DNA of 64,000 nucleotides from Alphaproteobacteria bacterium (GTDB lineage: Bacteria; Pseudomonadota; Alphaproteobacteria; Rickettsiales; SXRF01). Below are positions 36,543 to 45,848 of this stretch, piece by piece. The position numbers were made by a program, and so were the translations under genes. The stretch spans positions 124,001 through 188,000 of the forward strand of contig JAGVLO010000003.1 in the NCBI GenBank assembly GCA_020049775.1, in the 5' to 3' direction. The notes below the pieces were generated by a model. It worked only from the letters and a program-made list of their open reading frames with translations, was not told where the DNA came from and searched no databases. Positions within the stretch are counted from its first letter, which is position 1, and each line of letters starts with the position of its first letter.

Positions 36543-37022
36543 ATGCTACATCAATCGGCACTTATCACACCGGGCAACCCTGCTGGCAACGGTATTGTGG
36601 AAAATATCAAGACGCGCTTCGGCGATGTTACGATATCCACCGACAAAGCGCTCAGCTTTCCGCGCGGGCTGCTAGGTATGCCGGACAAATCACGTTTTGT
36701 CATTGCTAATTTCCCCAATGCCAAAATGCAGCAATTCATGCTGCTGCAATCGCTTGATGACCACGGCCTGTCGTTTATCACGCTGCCACTGAATACCGAT
36801 AATAATATCGTTGCCGCAGAAGATATACGCAACGCCTGCCGGGATTTGCAGATTCCTGACACCAACCTTGCTACGCTCCTGATTGTGTCCGTACATCGCG
36901 GGTTTGATCAGGTCAGGCTGTCTGTCAATGCACGCGCTCCGCTGATTATTGATGTTGAGCGCAGGACCGGTGTGCAGTATGTATTTCCGCAGGACAATTA
37001 CAAAGTCCAACACATGTTGTAA
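36543..37022 (+). CDS. fliW: Flagellar assembly factor FliW
   Basis: 159 residues matching FliW: TRFGDVTISTDKALSFPRGLLGMPDKSRFVI, LLQSLDDHGLSFITLP and a C-terminal RTGVQYVFPQDNYKVQHML. In Bacillus and Campylobacter, FliW binds flagellin and antagonises CsrA, so flagellin translation follows filament export. No csrA lies next to it here. FliW in an alphaproteobacterium is unexpected because this group usually relies on FlbT/FlaF. AAGG precedes the ATG, and an extra 20 residues precede the family core. Confidence 0.88.
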   Translation: MLHQSALITPGNPAGNGIVENIKTRFGDVTISTDKALSFPRGLLGMPDKSRFVIANFPNAKMQQFMLLQSLDDHGLSFITLPLNTDNNIVAAEDIRNACRDLQIPDTNLATLLIVSVHRGFDQVRLSVNARAPLIIDVERRTGVQYVFPQDNYKVQHML

Positions 37023-37066
37023 TCGGCCTTGTTTCCCAAGGCGTTTTGCTGCGAAAGGCGACAACC

Positions 37067-38674
37067 ATGATTCCGGCCAGCAATCTTTTTTCCGTTTATC
37101 AGGAAGCCAAGGCATTGGTTGAGGGTGGCGATTTAAAGCAGGCTGCGGATATTTGCCGTCAGATACTCGATAACCACCCCAATTTTCCGTACGGCTATCA
37201 TCTTATGTCGTCGCTGTTTTGCGCCACCGGCACTTACAGTAATGCTCTGACCTTTGCGCTGCTGGCTATCAGCAAAGACCCAAGCGTTCCCCTGTTTCAC
37301 ATACAGCAGGGCCAGATTTTATTTTCCATAGGTGAAAACGAGGCCGCGGCGGCGGCCTTCCAGAATGCTCACAAGCTTGAACCGGAAAGTCCGTATCCGT
37401 TGTTGCTTTGGGCTGATACACAGGCGCAGCAGGCGAAATTTGAAGAAGCAAAAAGATTATTCGCGCTAGCGCGCAGCGCCAGCGATTTGCCGGAAATCGA
37501 CCTGCATGAAGGCCTGTGCCTGATGATGCAAGGGCAGCTTGAGTATGCAGAAAAGCTTTTTGACCGCATGATTACGCGCGCCCCCGAAAATGAATGGGGT
37601 TATATCCAGAAAGGCAAGCTCTACACGGAGCGGAGAAAACTGGTGGAGGCCGAGGCGTGCTTTGCCAAGGCGCTGAAAATAAATCCTAAAGTGTATGAAG
37701 CGCTGCACGGTATGGCGCTGGTGTGCGAGGCACAGGCGCAGAACGAACTGGCCATAAGCTATGCAATGCAGGCTATACAGGCCAACCCCAAGGCGTGGGA
37801 AAGCCATATGCATCTGGGTTCAATGCTGATGGCGCACCAGCAATATAATGCCGCTGAACAGATATTGATGCAGGCTTACGGCATCAAGCCGGACAATCTC
37901 TATATCCTGCAACCCCTGATAGTCGCGCTGCGGCAACAGAAGAAAGACAAGGAAGCGCAGGAAGTGCTTGACCATGCACTCAAAGTTGCGCCAGAAAATC
38001 CCGTGCTGCATTTCTTCAAGGCTATGTTTGCCGGTGAAAATGTGGCAACCATGCCTAAGGATTATGTCTCCAGCCTGTTTGATAATTATGCCGACCGTTT
38101 CGATCATCACCTGCAGCAGGTGCTGGCCTATAAAGTGCCGGAAATGGTAGCGCAGGCCGTGAAAGCGAACACAAAAACAACGAATCTCAAGCTGCTTGAT
38201 CTTGGCTGCGGCACAGGATTGGTAGCTGAAGCGCTGAGGGACATCACCAGCCATCGTGTAGGTGTTGACCTGTCGCCCAAAATGATTGCAAAAGCGCGCA
38301 CACGTGAACTTTATGATGCACTCCATGTGGGTGACATTGTGGACTGTATGCTCGGTTGCGGCGAAGTGTTTGACCTTGTGGTGGCGGCTGACGTGTTTGT
38401 GTATGTCGGTGATTTACAGCCTTCGCTGAATGCAGCGCGCGCTGTGCTTTCGAATGACGGGCTGCTTATATTCTCTATTGAGAAGGAAGACGTGTCTTCC
38501 GGCTATGTACTGAAAACGACCGGCCGCTACACGCACTCGCCGCACTATATCCAGAAGCTGGCCGCAGAAGAAGGCTATGCCGTAGTGCGTCAGCAAGAGG
38601 GTGTTTTGCGTACTGAACACCAGACACCGGTGGCGGGCATTTTCTATACTTTAAAAAAAACTAAAGCACACTGA
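37067..38674 (+). CDS. TPR-repeat protein with C-terminal SAM methyltransferase
   Basis: 535 residues. Tetratricopeptide-type helical repeats fill about 1-320 (for example VYEALHGMALVCEAQAQNELAISYAMQAIQANP). A class I methyltransferase domain follows (about 340-535), with motif I LLDLGCGTGLVAEAL near 378 and an acidic GVDLSPKMI motif. TPR-methyltransferase proteins in flagellar loci may modify flagellin or its glycans. The target here is inferred only from the neighbours fliW and fliB and the flagellin genes. The ATG at 37067 has AAAGG upstream; the TTG at 37046 does not. Confidence 0.82.
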   Translation: MIPASNLFSVYQEAKALVEGGDLKQAADICRQILDNHPNFPYGYHLMSSLFCATGTYSNALTFALLAISKDPSVPLFHIQQGQILFSIGENEAAAAAFQNAHKLEPESPYPLLLWADTQAQQAKFEEAKRLFALARSASDLPEIDLHEGLCLMMQGQLEYAEKLFDRMITRAPENEWGYIQKGKLYTERRKLVEAEACFAKALKINPKVYEALHGMALVCEAQAQNELAISYAMQAIQANPKAWESHMHLGSMLMAHQQYNAAEQILMQAYGIKPDNLYILQPLIVALRQQKKDKEAQEVLDHALKVAPENPVLHFFKAMFAGENVATMPKDYVSSLFDNYADRFDHHLQQVLAYKVPEMVAQAVKANTKTTNLKLLDLGCGTGLVAEALRDITSHRVGVDLSPKMIAKARTRELYDALHVGDIVDCMLGCGEVFDLVVAADVFVYVGDLQPSLNAARAVLSNDGLLIFSIEKEDVSSGYVLKTTGRYTHSPHYIQKLAAEEGYAVVRQQEGVLRTEHQTPVAGIFYTLKKTKAH

Positions 38675-38683
38675 TTGACCGGC

Positions 38684-39859
38684 ATGACCAGTGTTTTAAG
38701 AAGCAAGGTTTTGTCGCAATTCGCCTGCATCGGCGATAAATGCGAAGATACGTGCTGCCAGATATGGTCCATGCAGGTCAATGATGCCACGATTGAACGC
38801 TACCGCACCAAAGCGCCGGAGTTGCTGGCGGCGGTGGAGTCATCAAAAGAATCGCCGTGGATTATGCGCAAAGATTCTGCCAGCGGTTTTTGCGTTAAAC
38901 TGGAAGGCGGGTTGTGCGGCATCCATAAAAAATATGGCGCGGAAATGCTCGGCGATGCCTGTGCGCTCTATCCGCGCATTACGCGCAGGCTGGGCGACAC
39001 GGTGATTGTCGATGCGGCGCTGTCATGTCCCGAGGTGGTGCGCCAGATGCTCGCTCATGAAAACCCGTGCGACCTTGAGCCTGCGACAGTGGACCGCCTG
39101 CCGGAGGCCACCAAGAACTATGTGTATGAGGGCATGACGCCGGAGACGGCGCTTGCCGTGCATAAACTTTTCATACAAGTAGCGGGCGATGCGTCGTTTA
39201 GCGTAGAAGAAACATTTGCACGCATTGCCAGCGTTAGCCGCTCGATTGAGCGCGTGGATACCAAAACATGGGCTGAAGCCGCCGCGTTTTACTTTAAGAA
39301 TGTTGGCATGTGGTTGCCTGCGTCAGTAAAAAACCCTGTTGATCCGTTTAACCTGCTGCATGCGATGGCCGGATTGATTGTGGCTACGCACAAGCCGCCG
39401 TCAGGCAGGCTGAAACAAACACTCGACGATATGGAGAAAGCACTGGCGGTAACGCTGGACTGGAAAAATGTGCTGATTAACCTAAGCGACAAAAGCGAAA
39501 GTGCGATGGAACAAATGCGCCGCCTGTGGAAAGAAGAAGGCGCTGCACTCTATGACCCCGTACTGCGCCGCTATCTGCAGATGCAGATGGCCGACTCACT
39601 CTATCCTTTTGCAGGCTTAGGCAAGACGTTAGGTGACCGTATCACTATTATAGGGGTGAGGCTTGCGACAATAAAACTTGCATTGATGTGCAGTTGTGCT
39701 ATTTATGGCACTAAGCTGCCGGAAGAAGCAGTCGTACGCGTTATACAGACCATCTCTCGTATTCTTGACCATCTCGGCGCTGCTGATTTTTCGTTGAAGA
39801 TCTATACGGAAACCGGCTGGGCAGAAGAAAACAGGATGCGTGGGCTGCTCGAAATGTAA
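38684..39859 (+). CDS. fliB: Flagellin lysine-N-methylase FliB
   Basis: 391 residues. The family hallmark is the cysteine-rich start FACIGDKCEDTCCQIW (C15, C20, C24, C25), plus GFCVKLEGGLCGIHKKYG and DACALYPR further in. These resemble FliB, which methylates surface lysines of flagellin in Salmonella and probably holds an Fe-S cluster. It lies directly upstream of a flagellin gene and directly after a methyltransferase gene. The C-terminal half is poorly conserved helix. A TTG at 38675 overlapping the previous stop is an alternative start. Confidence 0.85.
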   Translation: MTSVLRSKVLSQFACIGDKCEDTCCQIWSMQVNDATIERYRTKAPELLAAVESSKESPWIMRKDSASGFCVKLEGGLCGIHKKYGAEMLGDACALYPRITRRLGDTVIVDAALSCPEVVRQMLAHENPCDLEPATVDRLPEATKNYVYEGMTPETALAVHKLFIQVAGDASFSVEETFARIASVSRSIERVDTKTWAEAAAFYFKNVGMWLPASVKNPVDPFNLLHAMAGLIVATHKPPSGRLKQTLDDMEKALAVTLDWKNVLINLSDKSESAMEQMRRLWKEEGAALYDPVLRRYLQMQMADSLYPFAGLGKTLGDRITIIGVRLATIKLALMCSCAIYGTKLPEEAVVRVIQTISRILDHLGAADFSLKIYTETGWAEENRMRGLLEM

Positions 39860-39978
39860 GCGCCCTCAGGTGAAAAATTATTTTTAATCAAATTCAATGC
39901 ATTACTATAGGAGGTGGCATCACGCAGGTAACATGCAAGGCGTTATTAACCATGTGTTAACACTTTTAGGTTAATAAT

Positions 39979-40006
39979 TAAAGGTAATGTGGCGTAATGC
40001 CGCATG
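39979..40006 (+). promoter_or_regulatory. Possible sigma-28-like promoter before flagellin 1
   Basis: TAAA and GCCGCATG are separated by 16 bases, against 15 in the enteric sigma-28 consensus, and the last part matches poorly. It is upstream of the first flagellin gene. A short GAAAGC/GCTTTC hairpin (40013-40029) follows in the leader. The call is weak. Confidence 0.25.
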
Positions 40007-40061
40007 GTAAGTGAAAGCATGTAGCTTTCGATAACAACAACATCCATGTAGGAGAATGACC

Positions 40062-42776
40062 ATGGCTATTAGTTCAATTAACACCAATATCGCTGCGTTT
40101 TATGCGCAAGCGAATATCTCAGCAGCTTCCTCACTAGCACAATCATCCGTAAGCCGTCTTTCCAGCGGTAACCGTATCGTACAGGCGTCCGACGACGTGG
40201 CCGCTCTCTCGATCGGTACTTCGCTGCAGACGCAGGTGAGCGCGCTGAAGCAAGCTTTAACCAACGCGTCTCAGGGTACCAGCCTCTTGCAGGTGGCCGA
40301 TGGCGCTCTTGCCCAGATTCAGGCGATTCTGCAACAGCAGAAATCAATTGCTCTGCAGGCAGGTTCCGGTTCGTTGACCGATACTGACCGCGGGTTCTTG
40401 AACCAGCAGTTCCAGGCTCTGTCCAACCAGATCAACACCCTGACCTCAAGCACCACCTTCAACGGTGTAGGCCTGATTGACGGTTCGCTGACGCAGACGG
40501 TAGGTCTCGATACTACCAGCACGCTGGCAACCAAAGGTTCAACCACCCTCAACTTTACCGCTGTTGCGGATGGCAACACAATTATCCTTAACGGTGTAAC
40601 CTTGACCGCTGATGATACACCGGCTGGCGCTGGTCAGTTCCAACGCGGTTCGGATCTTGCAACCACCGTGGCAAACCTTGCCAGTTACCTGAACAATGCG
40701 CAGAATGATAATTCTGCCAATGCTCTGACTGCAGCTAATAAATTGCTCGTTAGCGGTGCAAGCTATTCTGCTGTTGGTAACATCCTGACCATTACTGCCC
40801 GCACAGGCGGCAGCAATTTCAGTTTTGTTGCTCAAGATGATGCCGACGCTTCACCCGCTGGTGGTACAGCTACCTATACTGTCGTGGGTAACGGCACCAA
40901 CTCGGTTAGCCAGGTACAGGGTATTGCTGCGACCAGTCTGGACACGGATATCACAGGTACTGCAACCATTACCGCAGACTTTGCTGCTGGCGTATTGACG
41001 CTTGATGGCGTGACTGTGGCAACGCTTGTTGCTGGTGATACGCTGCGTAACATCGTAAATAAAATTAACGATGCTACCGCCACCACGGGTGCTACTGCTT
41101 TTATCACCGGCACAACGGGTGCATATCAGCTCAACATCCGTACTGTTACTGATGCACAGACGGGTACTATCGCTGGCGCGGCCCTCAACGGCTTGACCCA
41201 GACCCAGACAATTGACGAAGGTTCGGAAGTGGTTTCTGGTGGCCAGAATAACGGCCTTGGTTTTGGTTCTGTTACCGCTTCCGGTTCAACCGGTGGTGCT
41301 ACCAGCATCCTGACCGACCAGTCACAAACTGCTGCTGCAGGTGGTTATAACTTCAACGACATTGCTGACGGTAACTTGGTGAGCACACTGAGCGGTCTCA
41401 ATTTTGTAGTTGCTGGTATTACTTTTACCTTTACCACCAACACTCAGGCAGCTGCTGCGCAGAACGAAGTGGCGATTGGCAGCACTCTGGAGGAAACTCT
41501 GGATAACGCTGTTGCCAAAATCAATGCTTTCGCATCTGATTCTGACACCAACTTCCAGTTCAACCAGTTCACAGCTAACCGCGACGGCACTCGCCTCTCG
41601 CTGACAGCTAACGTTCCGGGTGGTGTGGAAACGGTTGCAGCTGTTACCACGACCTTCACCATTGGCTCGCTTGGCTCTAATGCCAGCGTGTTCGGCTCTT
41701 TCGCTGCACCGACCAATACCGGTGTGGACCTGAAGGGTGTTTCCAACGCCAGTTTTGCTGGATCGATCGGTGGCCTGACCGCTACTTATGTATCGGCCAA
41801 CACGATTGACCTGAGCATTACGGTAGGTGGTTCTACCTACACTGCCCAGAACGTTGACACCAATCCGACGGCCAACACCAAGGTTCGCCTGATTTCGACG
41901 AACGGTGGTTACTTTGACGTCCAGCTGCGCGGCAGCTACGGCGAAGTAGTCAGCAACCAGGCTGGTGCAGACACTTTCGCAGCCCGCATTAATGCGGCCC
42001 TCGAAGGCCTGACCCTGTCGCAGGATCGCATCATCTCCAGCTACGAAGATGGTGTTGGTACTCTTGCTGGTTCATCGGTATCGTTCAACAGCACCGATTT
42101 CAGCAATGTCAAAGTTACCGACATTTCTGTCATCGCTCCGTCTGGCTCTAACAGCAACGGTTCGGTAATCTTTACCGTTGGTGGCGAAGCTTACACGGCT
42201 AACGTTGAGCTCGGTGGACAGATTGGCGCCAACTCGGTGATCAAGTTTGTCAGCGCAGGTGATCCAAACAAGTTCCTGACCTTCAGGAATGGTGCAACAG
42301 ACCTCGACATCTCTACTGCTGGCGCTGCCAGCGCATTGCAGACTGCACTGCGCGACGCGTTTGGCGTAGGTGAAGGTGCAGAGGCCTTGAGCTTCCAGGT
42401 TGGTACGAGCACTACCTCCAGCATTACGGTCAGCCTCGATGCTGCGACCACCACCAACATCTATGGTGGCCAGTCGCTCAGCGTGGCAACTGCCATCGCT
42501 GCTGCTAATGCATCCAGCGTGTTGGACAGTGCTATCGCTAGCGTGGCGTCTATCCGCGCTAACGTGGGTGCGTTGCAGACTCAGTTCAACTTCGCTTCTG
42601 CCGCTCTGCAAAGCAGCGTGCAGAATCAGGACGCTGCTCGTGGCCAGTTGCTGGATACAGACATTGCTGCTGAATCCACCAGCTACGCTACTTCGCAGGT
42701 TAAGCTCCAGGCCGGTATCTCGGTACTTGCCCAGGCTAACCAGCAGCTCCAGGCTCTTCTGAAGCTGATCGGTTAA
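40062..42776 (+). CDS. fliC: Flagellin 1, large
   Basis: 904 residues, several times the usual alphaproteobacterial flagellin. The polymerisation ends are intact. At the N-terminus is SLAQSSVSRLSSGNRIVQASDDVAALSIGTSL with the DRGFLNQQFQAL helix. At the C-terminus is IRANVGALQTQFNFASAAL through VLAQANQQLQALLKLIG. The middle (about 150-780) is a Thr/Gly/Ala-rich beta region with repeated motifs (GVTVATLVAGDTLRNIVNKIND) that would form surface domains. The ATG at 40062 has AGGAG seven bases upstream; the ATG at 40056 is too close. FliB and the TPR-methyltransferase precede it. A second paralogue lies at 47673. Confidence 0.95.
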   Translation: MAISSINTNIAAFYAQANISAASSLAQSSVSRLSSGNRIVQASDDVAALSIGTSLQTQVSALKQALTNASQGTSLLQVADGALAQIQAILQQQKSIALQAGSGSLTDTDRGFLNQQFQALSNQINTLTSSTTFNGVGLIDGSLTQTVGLDTTSTLATKGSTTLNFTAVADGNTIILNGVTLTADDTPAGAGQFQRGSDLATTVANLASYLNNAQNDNSANALTAANKLLVSGASYSAVGNILTITARTGGSNFSFVAQDDADASPAGGTATYTVVGNGTNSVSQVQGIAATSLDTDITGTATITADFAAGVLTLDGVTVATLVAGDTLRNIVNKINDATATTGATAFITGTTGAYQLNIRTVTDAQTGTIAGAALNGLTQTQTIDEGSEVVSGGQNNGLGFGSVTASGSTGGATSILTDQSQTAAAGGYNFNDIADGNLVSTLSGLNFVVAGITFTFTTNTQAAAAQNEVAIGSTLEETLDNAVAKINAFASDSDTNFQFNQFTANRDGTRLSLTANVPGGVETVAAVTTTFTIGSLGSNASVFGSFAAPTNTGVDLKGVSNASFAGSIGGLTATYVSANTIDLSITVGGSTYTAQNVDTNPTANTKVRLISTNGGYFDVQLRGSYGEVVSNQAGADTFAARINAALEGLTLSQDRIISSYEDGVGTLAGSSVSFNSTDFSNVKVTDISVIAPSGSNSNGSVIFTVGGEAYTANVELGGQIGANSVIKFVSAGDPNKFLTFRNGATDLDISTAGAASALQTALRDAFGVGEGAEALSFQVGTSTTSSITVSLDAATTTNIYGGQSLSVATAIAAANASSVLDSAIASVASIRANVGALQTQFNFASAALQSSVQNQDAARGQLLDTDIAAESTSYATSQVKLQAGISVLAQANQQLQALLKLIG

Positions 42777-42796
42777 TAAGGACCTGATACAGGTAA

Positions 42797-42824
42797 GCCC
42801 GGTGCGGGGTAACTTGCACCGGGC
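42797..42824 (+). promoter_or_regulatory. Strong hairpin after flagellin 1
   Basis: GCCCGGTGC (42797-42805) pairs perfectly with GCACCGGGC (42816-42824) around a ten-base loop. There is no T-tract, so it may stabilise the flagellin mRNA end or attenuate readthrough into the flaG-like gene. Confidence 0.6.
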
Positions 42825-42845
42825 AGCCCTGTAGGGGAGGATGCT

Positions 42846-43223
42846 ATGAATCCAGTAGGATTACCGCAGCCCATCATACAAGCCAAGGTGCCGTCGGCAC
42901 CTGTAGGATTACCGACAGTGAGGTCGGCGGATTTACCCGCTTCACTTCCTGATCCTGTGGTAAGCGATGTGCAGATTAATGTGCAGGCTCAGGCCGCCGA
43001 GCAAAGGCGTTTTGAGACAGTACAGAGGCTCGCTCAAGATATTGCCAATGTGTTTATTGTAGGGGACAAAAGGTTCACTATATTCAAAGACATGAGCGGG
43101 CAGTATGTTACACGCTTTACCAGTCTTCGTGATGGACAAGTTACGTATATACCTGAACCTGAATTATTCAGGATGCAGAGCAGTGCGCAAAATAGCGCCC
43201 CTGCGCTTGATATAAAAATTTAG
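42846..43223 (+). CDS. FlaG-like flagellar protein
   Basis: 125 residues. A proline/valine-rich disordered N-terminus (1-55) is followed by RFTIFKDMSGQYVTRFTSLRDGQVTYIPEPELF. This resembles the FlaG core, in which a beta hairpin ends with a RQIP-type motif. FlaG genes normally sit between flagellin and fliD, exactly as here, and influence filament length. The family match is moderate. GGGGAGG precedes the ATG. Confidence 0.6.
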   Translation: MNPVGLPQPIIQAKVPSAPVGLPTVRSADLPASLPDPVVSDVQINVQAQAAEQRRFETVQRLAQDIANVFIVGDKRFTIFKDMSGQYVTRFTSLRDGQVTYIPEPELFRMQSSAQNSAPALDIKI

Positions 43224-43246
43224 AAAACAATAGCCTGAGTAATAAC

Positions 43247-43262
43247 AGGCATGATTTTTGCT
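43247..43262 (+). promoter_or_regulatory. Sigma-54-type promoter before fliD
   Basis: AGGCATGATTTTTGCT has GG and GC separated by ten bases and the full TTGCT at -12. It differs from the consensus at the first base and at one -24 base. It lies 94 bases before the fliD ATG. Confidence 0.6.
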
Positions 43263-43355
43263 ATATATTAATTAGTTATACAGTATGCTGATAGTCAGCA
43301 CAGGCAAAAATCGAGAGCCCCGAATTGGGAAATGGGGTGGCTACATGAGGGTAAT

Positions 43356-45137
43356 ATGGTATCGCAGATTACGTTAGGGAATTTTTATACCACCACCGAT
43401 GGCAAACGTGTGCTTGGTGGAGTGGGTGGCTCTGGTCTTGATACGGAAACGCTGATTAACGAGCTGACCGAAGCCAGACGTTTTCCGGCTACGCTGGACC
43501 AGGAAAAAATTACGGCAAACGGCGCTGTAGCCGATGCATTCACAGAATTTTACGCGCTGCTCAGCAATTTCCAGAGTGCTGCCGATGCGCTGCGCAACCC
43601 TCCGGGCGTAGGAAACGAAGAAGAAAACGCGTTCCTATTTACCAGTGGCACGGTGACGTCCAATACATCCATAGCCGGCAGCACCTATCTTTCGATAAAT
43701 ACCTCTCCCGGTGCGGTGCTTCAGAATTACACAATTAACGAAGTCACCAGCATTGCGACCACTGCTAACCAGTCAACGACGGTATTCAGCGTGGCCTCTG
43801 CCACTACTTCCGTCGTAACCGCAGTACCCGGTGCGCAGGAATTCAAGGCTGGTACGATTACTGTTAATGGGCAGGATATCATCCTTGAAGAGGGTGATGG
43901 CCTTGCGCTGATAGCCGCAAAATTCAACGCCGTGTCGGATACTACAGGCATCAACGCCACCGTCATCCAGATTTCCAGCGGACAATACCAGTTATCATTC
44001 TCGGCAACCGATACCGGATCTGCCAGTGATTTTGACCTGACTGACCCGGGTACGGTAACGGATCCCACTGGCGTGCTTACCAATATCGGCTTTAATGCCG
44101 CCGTTGCCGCGGATGATGCCGTGTTTGAAATTAATGGTATTCAGGTGACGCGTTCAGGCAACAGCATTGACGACGTGATTGAAGGCGTAACCTTCAACCT
44201 GATTCAGACGACGCCAGCACTCACAACGCTTACCGTTGCCATTAAGCCGGATACCACGACGGTGCAGAACATCATTGTCAATTTTGTAGCCGCCTATAAT
44301 GAAATCAAGGTGTTTGAAGCAAAGCAGAATGAAAGAGCGGGTGACGGCACCTATGCCGAAACCGCCATATTGGCGAATGACATCACCTTCCGTACGGCCA
44401 TGACGGATATCAATACCAAAATTACATCGAGCGTTGCCGGGCTTGCGACTTTCAACAGCCTTACGTCCATCGGCCTCAGCTTTACCACCCAGCCGGCCAC
44501 CAGCGATACGCCGGAAGTGGGCAATATCCTGAACGTGGATGACGGCGCACTCACCGCCGCTCTAGCGACTGATTATACGAATGTACGTAAGCTTTTCGGC
44601 TTTACGCTTACCTCCGACAATCCGAACCTGACGGTTTTTGACCACACTAACTCGCTGGGCGTTAGCGAATTTACGCTTAACCTCAATCCGGGTACGGATA
44701 CGTTTGAGGCAACCTATGACATTGGCGGTGGGCCGGTGACCGTGAACCTTACCGCTACCGAAATCAGCGGCTCGGACGGCTATACGCTGACAGGACCTGC
44801 AGGCGGACCGCTGGAAGGACTTGTGCTGATTTATGCCAGTGAAAACACCGCTTCTATTGATGTTACGGTAACACAAGGTATCGCCGATCTTCTCTTTAAC
44901 AGCGCTGATTCTGCTACTGCCGCTAATACGGGTACGATTGCCGTGGCGGTTAAATCGCTGGAAGATACAAACACAAGGCTTGAAGAAAACATTGCCAGAA
45001 TCAATGAACAAGTGGCACAATACCAGCAGATATTGATTGCAAAATTCACCGCGTTGGAGCAGGCCATTTCACGCATCAACACGTTGCTGCAGTCTCTGGA
45101 TGCGCAGCAGCAGGCGGCGGCTAACGCGAATAACTAA
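43356..45137 (+). CDS. fliD: Filament cap protein FliD (HAP2)
   Basis: 593 residues. The N-terminal VGGSGLDTETLINELTEARRFPATLDQEKITANGAVADAFTEFYALLSNFQSAADAL and the C-terminal coiled coil LEENIARINEQVAQYQQILIAKFTALEQAISRINTLLQSL match FliD. The middle carries Thr-rich beta domains including two IxG/FxVNGxxI-like stretches. It caps the filament tip and folds incoming flagellin. GAGGG lies five bases before the ATG at 43356; the ATG at 43332 lacks a site. It is followed by fliS. Confidence 0.92.
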   Translation: MVSQITLGNFYTTTDGKRVLGGVGGSGLDTETLINELTEARRFPATLDQEKITANGAVADAFTEFYALLSNFQSAADALRNPPGVGNEEENAFLFTSGTVTSNTSIAGSTYLSINTSPGAVLQNYTINEVTSIATTANQSTTVFSVASATTSVVTAVPGAQEFKAGTITVNGQDIILEEGDGLALIAAKFNAVSDTTGINATVIQISSGQYQLSFSATDTGSASDFDLTDPGTVTDPTGVLTNIGFNAAVAADDAVFEINGIQVTRSGNSIDDVIEGVTFNLIQTTPALTTLTVAIKPDTTTVQNIIVNFVAAYNEIKVFEAKQNERAGDGTYAETAILANDITFRTAMTDINTKITSSVAGLATFNSLTSIGLSFTTQPATSDTPEVGNILNVDDGALTAALATDYTNVRKLFGFTLTSDNPNLTVFDHTNSLGVSEFTLNLNPGTDTFEATYDIGGGPVTVNLTATEISGSDGYTLTGPAGGPLEGLVLIYASENTASIDVTVTQGIADLLFNSADSATAANTGTIAVAVKSLEDTNTRLEENIARINEQVAQYQQILIAKFTALEQAISRINTLLQSLDAQQQAAANANN

Positions 45138-45158
45138 TTAACAACCTATACGGTTTCT

Positions 45159-45620
45159 ATGGAGAAACAAAAGTATCAGGCCTATGCAGTAGCAACGCAA
45201 ACCGTCGCAAAAACGCGGCAGATTGTGATGCTGTACGATGGCGCGATACGTTTCACGCAGCAGGCCAAAGAGGCCATCAGCGACAACCGTATTCAGGACC
45301 GTTACAATACGCTGGTTAAAGTCAATGATATCGTAATGGGTATGCAGGGCTGCCTTGATTTTGAAAAGGGCGGCGAAATTGCCAAAATACTCTACGGCTA
45401 TTATGCCTCGATTATCGACCGTGTTTTTACCATCCACCGCACCAACAGTTTAGAGACCTGCGATGAGATCATTGCAGATTTAAAGCGCATGCGTGATGTA
45501 TGGAATGAAATCGACCAGTCAGGCGTATCCGCCGAAGGCACTACTCCGCCACCGCCTGCTGTCGCACCGCAGGGTGGAGACAAACCTGAAACACCACAAA
45601 ATTTTACTCTTTCGGCTTAG
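45159..45620 (+). CDS. fliS: Flagellin export chaperone FliS
   Basis: 153 residues. The family core is YQAYAVATQTVAKTRQIVMLYDGAIRFTQQAKEAI followed by helices to LKRMRDVWNEI. The last 30 residues are a Pro/Gly tail (TTPPPPAVAPQGGD) not needed for the fold. FliS binds the flagellin C-terminus in the cytoplasm until export and, in systems with FliW, contributes to homeostasis. It is 21 bases after fliD. Confidence 0.93.
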   Translation: MEKQKYQAYAVATQTVAKTRQIVMLYDGAIRFTQQAKEAISDNRIQDRYNTLVKVNDIVMGMQGCLDFEKGGEIAKILYGYYASIIDRVFTIHRTNSLETCDEIIADLKRMRDVWNEIDQSGVSAEGTTPPPPAVAPQGGDKPETPQNFTLSA

Positions 45621-45794
45621 GCGTCGCGCCGGCGTTTCTTAGCGCCAATTAATGATTATCTTAATTCTCACCCCCGGCATTTTTTTCCAACCTAGGTAGT
45701 TTACTCGTATTAATGGGGTAACCCCCTGTTTCCGCTTCCGGATAAAAATGATTTATTTAATATAAATCAAATAATTAACTAGATTTCCCTCAGT

Positions 45795-45810
45795 TGGCAC
45801 ACAGCTTGCT
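45795..45810 (+). promoter_or_regulatory. Sigma-54-type promoter before fliK
   Basis: TGGCACACAGCTTGCT matches TGGCAC and TTGCT exactly with ten bases between GG and GC, the best such site in the window. It lies 38 bases before the fliK ATG. The rest of the fliS-fliK gap (45621-45794) is AT-rich with no gene. Confidence 0.8.
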
Positions 45811-45848
45811 TCTAGCTTTTACAGAAATTCATTTTTGTGAAGGTTAGT

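Noticed and set aside
39983-40006. Possible sigma-54 promoter TGGC...GCA before flagellin 1
   Set aside because: Only nine bases separate GG and GC; the spacing is strict at ten, so I did not call it.
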